DNA from: Candidatus Glassbacteria bacterium RIFCSPLOWO2_12_FULL_58_11 | GTDB taxonomy: Bacteria > Gemmatimonadota > Glassbacteria > GWA2-58-10 | DNA: 14,585 nt | NCBI GenBank assembly: GCA_001780825.1 | Contig: MFIX01000201.1 | Coordinates: 1 to 14,585, forward strand | Direction of reading: 5' to 3' | Shown here: piece after piece, positions 13,725-14,585 of the stretch | Position numbering within the stretch: position 1 is the stretch's first letter | Layout: every line of letters begins with the position of its first letter | Program-made: the position numbers and the translations under genes | The notes under the pieces: model-generated | Seen by the model: the letters and a program-made list of their open reading frames with translations, nothing else | Databases searched by the model: none | What the model was told of the DNA's origin: nothing

Positions 13725-13756
13725 AAAAAAGCCCCGGCCGTTTACCGGCCGGGGCT
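13725..13756 (-). terminator. Intrinsic terminator of the redoxin gene
   Basis: On the minus strand AGCCCCGGCC pairs with GGCCGGGGCT over a 7-base loop, and the stem is followed by six T (the A-run at 13725-13730). It lies 27 bases after the redoxin stop at 13783. A second perfect 11-bp hairpin, GGCTTTTTTCC (13704-13714) with GGAAAAAAGCC (13723-13733), overlaps its T-run, so the two cannot form at once. Confidence 0.85.
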
Positions 13757-13782
13757 TAGCGGGCTTTCCATTACCGGGGAGC

Positions 13783-14319
13783 TTACTTCCACTTGATCGA
13801 GCAGCCTTTCGGCGCCACCCAGGGTGTCGGAACTTTCTTGCCCTCCAGCACGGCCTGCAGCGCATCCCGGAAATAGTGCTGAGTCACCACTGCCGGGTCC
13901 TCATGGTTGTCGTCCACCGCTCCATGGTAGGCCAGGCTGCGCTCGCTGTCGAAAAGGAATATCTCCGGCGTGCGCTCCGCACCATAGGCCCGGGCGAGCG
14001 CCTGGCTTTCATCGTGCAGAAACGGAAATGGGTAATTTTTCTTCCCGGCGTGGATTTTCATGTTCTCGAAACTGTCCTGAGGGTACTTGACCGCATCATT
14101 GGCACAGATCAGCACGAAAGCCGCGCCCTGGCCCGCGAATTCTTTCTGCAGGCTGATAATCCGGTCCTCCCAGGCCAGCACGTAAGGGCAGTGGACGCAG
14201 GAGAAAATCACCGCCAGCGCCTTGCGGTCTCTGAACGTGCCCAGCGTATAGTCTTTGCCGTCCGTCGCCGGTAGATTAAAATTGATCGCCCTCCCGCCGA
14301 TACTGATATTTGCCGCCAT
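13783..14319 (-). CDS. Thioredoxin-fold redoxin (AhpC/TSA-like) with CxxC
   Basis: The 178-residue product starts at ATG 14319, behind a strong AGGAGG site at 14325-14330; an earlier start at 14346 would add nine residues and lose that site. It is a thioredoxin-fold protein of the AhpC/TSA or redoxin type. The active-site motif is C41-V-H-C44 in IFSCVHCPYV, at the end of the first core strand. RTPEIFLFD gives the cis-proline block. A third cysteine (C173) lies in the C-terminal GCSIKWK, a tail I recognise from this group of bacterial thioredoxin-family proteins. It probably reduces disulfides or peroxides in the cytosol, since there is no signal peptide. The electron donor is not in the window. 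It is transcribed on the minus strand and ends at the terminator at 13725-13756. Confidence 0.92.
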   Translation of the reverse strand: MAANISIGGRAINFNLPATDGKDYTLGTFRDRKALAVIFSCVHCPYVLAWEDRIISLQKEFAGQGAAFVLICANDAVKYPQDSFENMKIHAGKKNYPFPFLHDESQALARAYGAERTPEIFLFDSERSLAYHGAVDDNHEDPAVVTQHYFRDALQAVLEGKKVPTPWVAPKGCSIKWK

Positions 14320-14435
14320 CCAAGCCTCCTTTGCAGCCAAATGCACCAGCGCTAATCGATACTTTTGATAATAAAGCCCTCAACCCCCTCGCTTTCATGA
14401 AACCACCCCCGCGCTACGGCCCCCGCGTTACGACT

Positions 14436-14585
14436 TCAACTCGTGGCCGCGCCGAGAGCCTCGCGGATCATCTGTTCGGAGGGCAGGGGCGAAAACCGGC
14501 CCTCCGGCAGATGGTAAATCCGGCAGGTGAGAGCGCAGTTCTCTCCCTTCAGTCCGCCGAGGTCGATATCCACCCCATCGATCCG
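14436..14585 (-). CDS. C-terminal end of an unrecognised protein (partial)
   Basis: Forty-nine codons and a TGA stop are open on the minus strand and run off the right edge of the window. The visible tail includes GENCALTCRIYHLPEGRF and ends in EALGAATS. It has two cysteines four residues apart (C17 and C21 of the visible part) but no motif I can assign. Its stop lies 116 bases upstream of the redoxin start on the same strand, so the two could share a transcript. The call rests only on an open frame with plausible composition that reaches the edge; the product is not known. Confidence 0.5.
   Translation of the reverse strand, partial: RIDGVDIDLGGLKGENCALTCRIYHLPEGRFSPLPSEQMIREALGAATS

Noticed and set aside
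246..14585. A dedicated defence, toxin-antitoxin or mobile system hidden in the window
   Set aside because: I looked for nuclease, toxin, integrase, transposase and reverse transcriptase motifs and direct-repeat arrays and saw none; the genes read as metabolic, envelope, signalling and redox functions.

Overview
The window is a GC-rich (roughly 60 percent by eye) stretch of a bacterial chromosome with complete, densely packed genes. Several features point to a Gram-negative organism: a secreted protein with a TonB/TolA-like domain, a heptose-kinase-like sugar kinase, and a metallopeptidase carrying a signal sequence. Together with a DUF4922 protein they hint at an uncultured lineage near the FCB group, but the sequence alone does not fix the phylum. 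Promoters follow the ordinary sigma-70 pattern, several with a perfect TTGACA box and a 17-base spacer. No phage, CRISPR array, transposase or insertion sequence is visible.

Layout. Bases 1-245 are non-coding and hold REP-like palindromes. Bases 246-1691 carry a DUF4922 HIT-like nucleotidyltransferase-type protein and a small seven-cysteine protein, closed by a strong bidirectional terminator shared with a tRNA-Glu(CTC) gene on the opposite strand. Bases 2006-3573 carry a promoter, an HD-GYP-type protein and a small one-helix membrane protein with a lysine-rich tail. Bases 3728-7622 form a minus-strand unit: an exported oligoendopeptidase F-like peptidase, then rpiB, then glyA. Bases 7741-9734 carry a promoter and an exported protein with an N-terminal TonB/TolA-like domain and a very long Ala/Pro/Asp-Ser tail. 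Bases 9848-11755 (minus) encode a fusion of a PfkB sugar kinase and a HAD phosphatase. Bases 11982-13185 carry a promoter and a DAO-type flavin oxidoreductase. Bases 13214-14319 (minus) carry a DUF302 protein and a CxxC redoxin, each with a strong Shine-Dalgarno sequence. The right edge cuts an unrecognised minus-strand gene.

Most of the content is housekeeping or metabolic: one-carbon metabolism (glyA), the pentose phosphate pathway (rpiB), peptide turnover and redox. The parts that ordinary annotation does not explain are the kinase-HAD fusion, the inverted architecture of the TonB/TolA-like protein, and the cysteine-rich small protein. I see no coherent multi-gene defence or mobile system, and I do not claim one.
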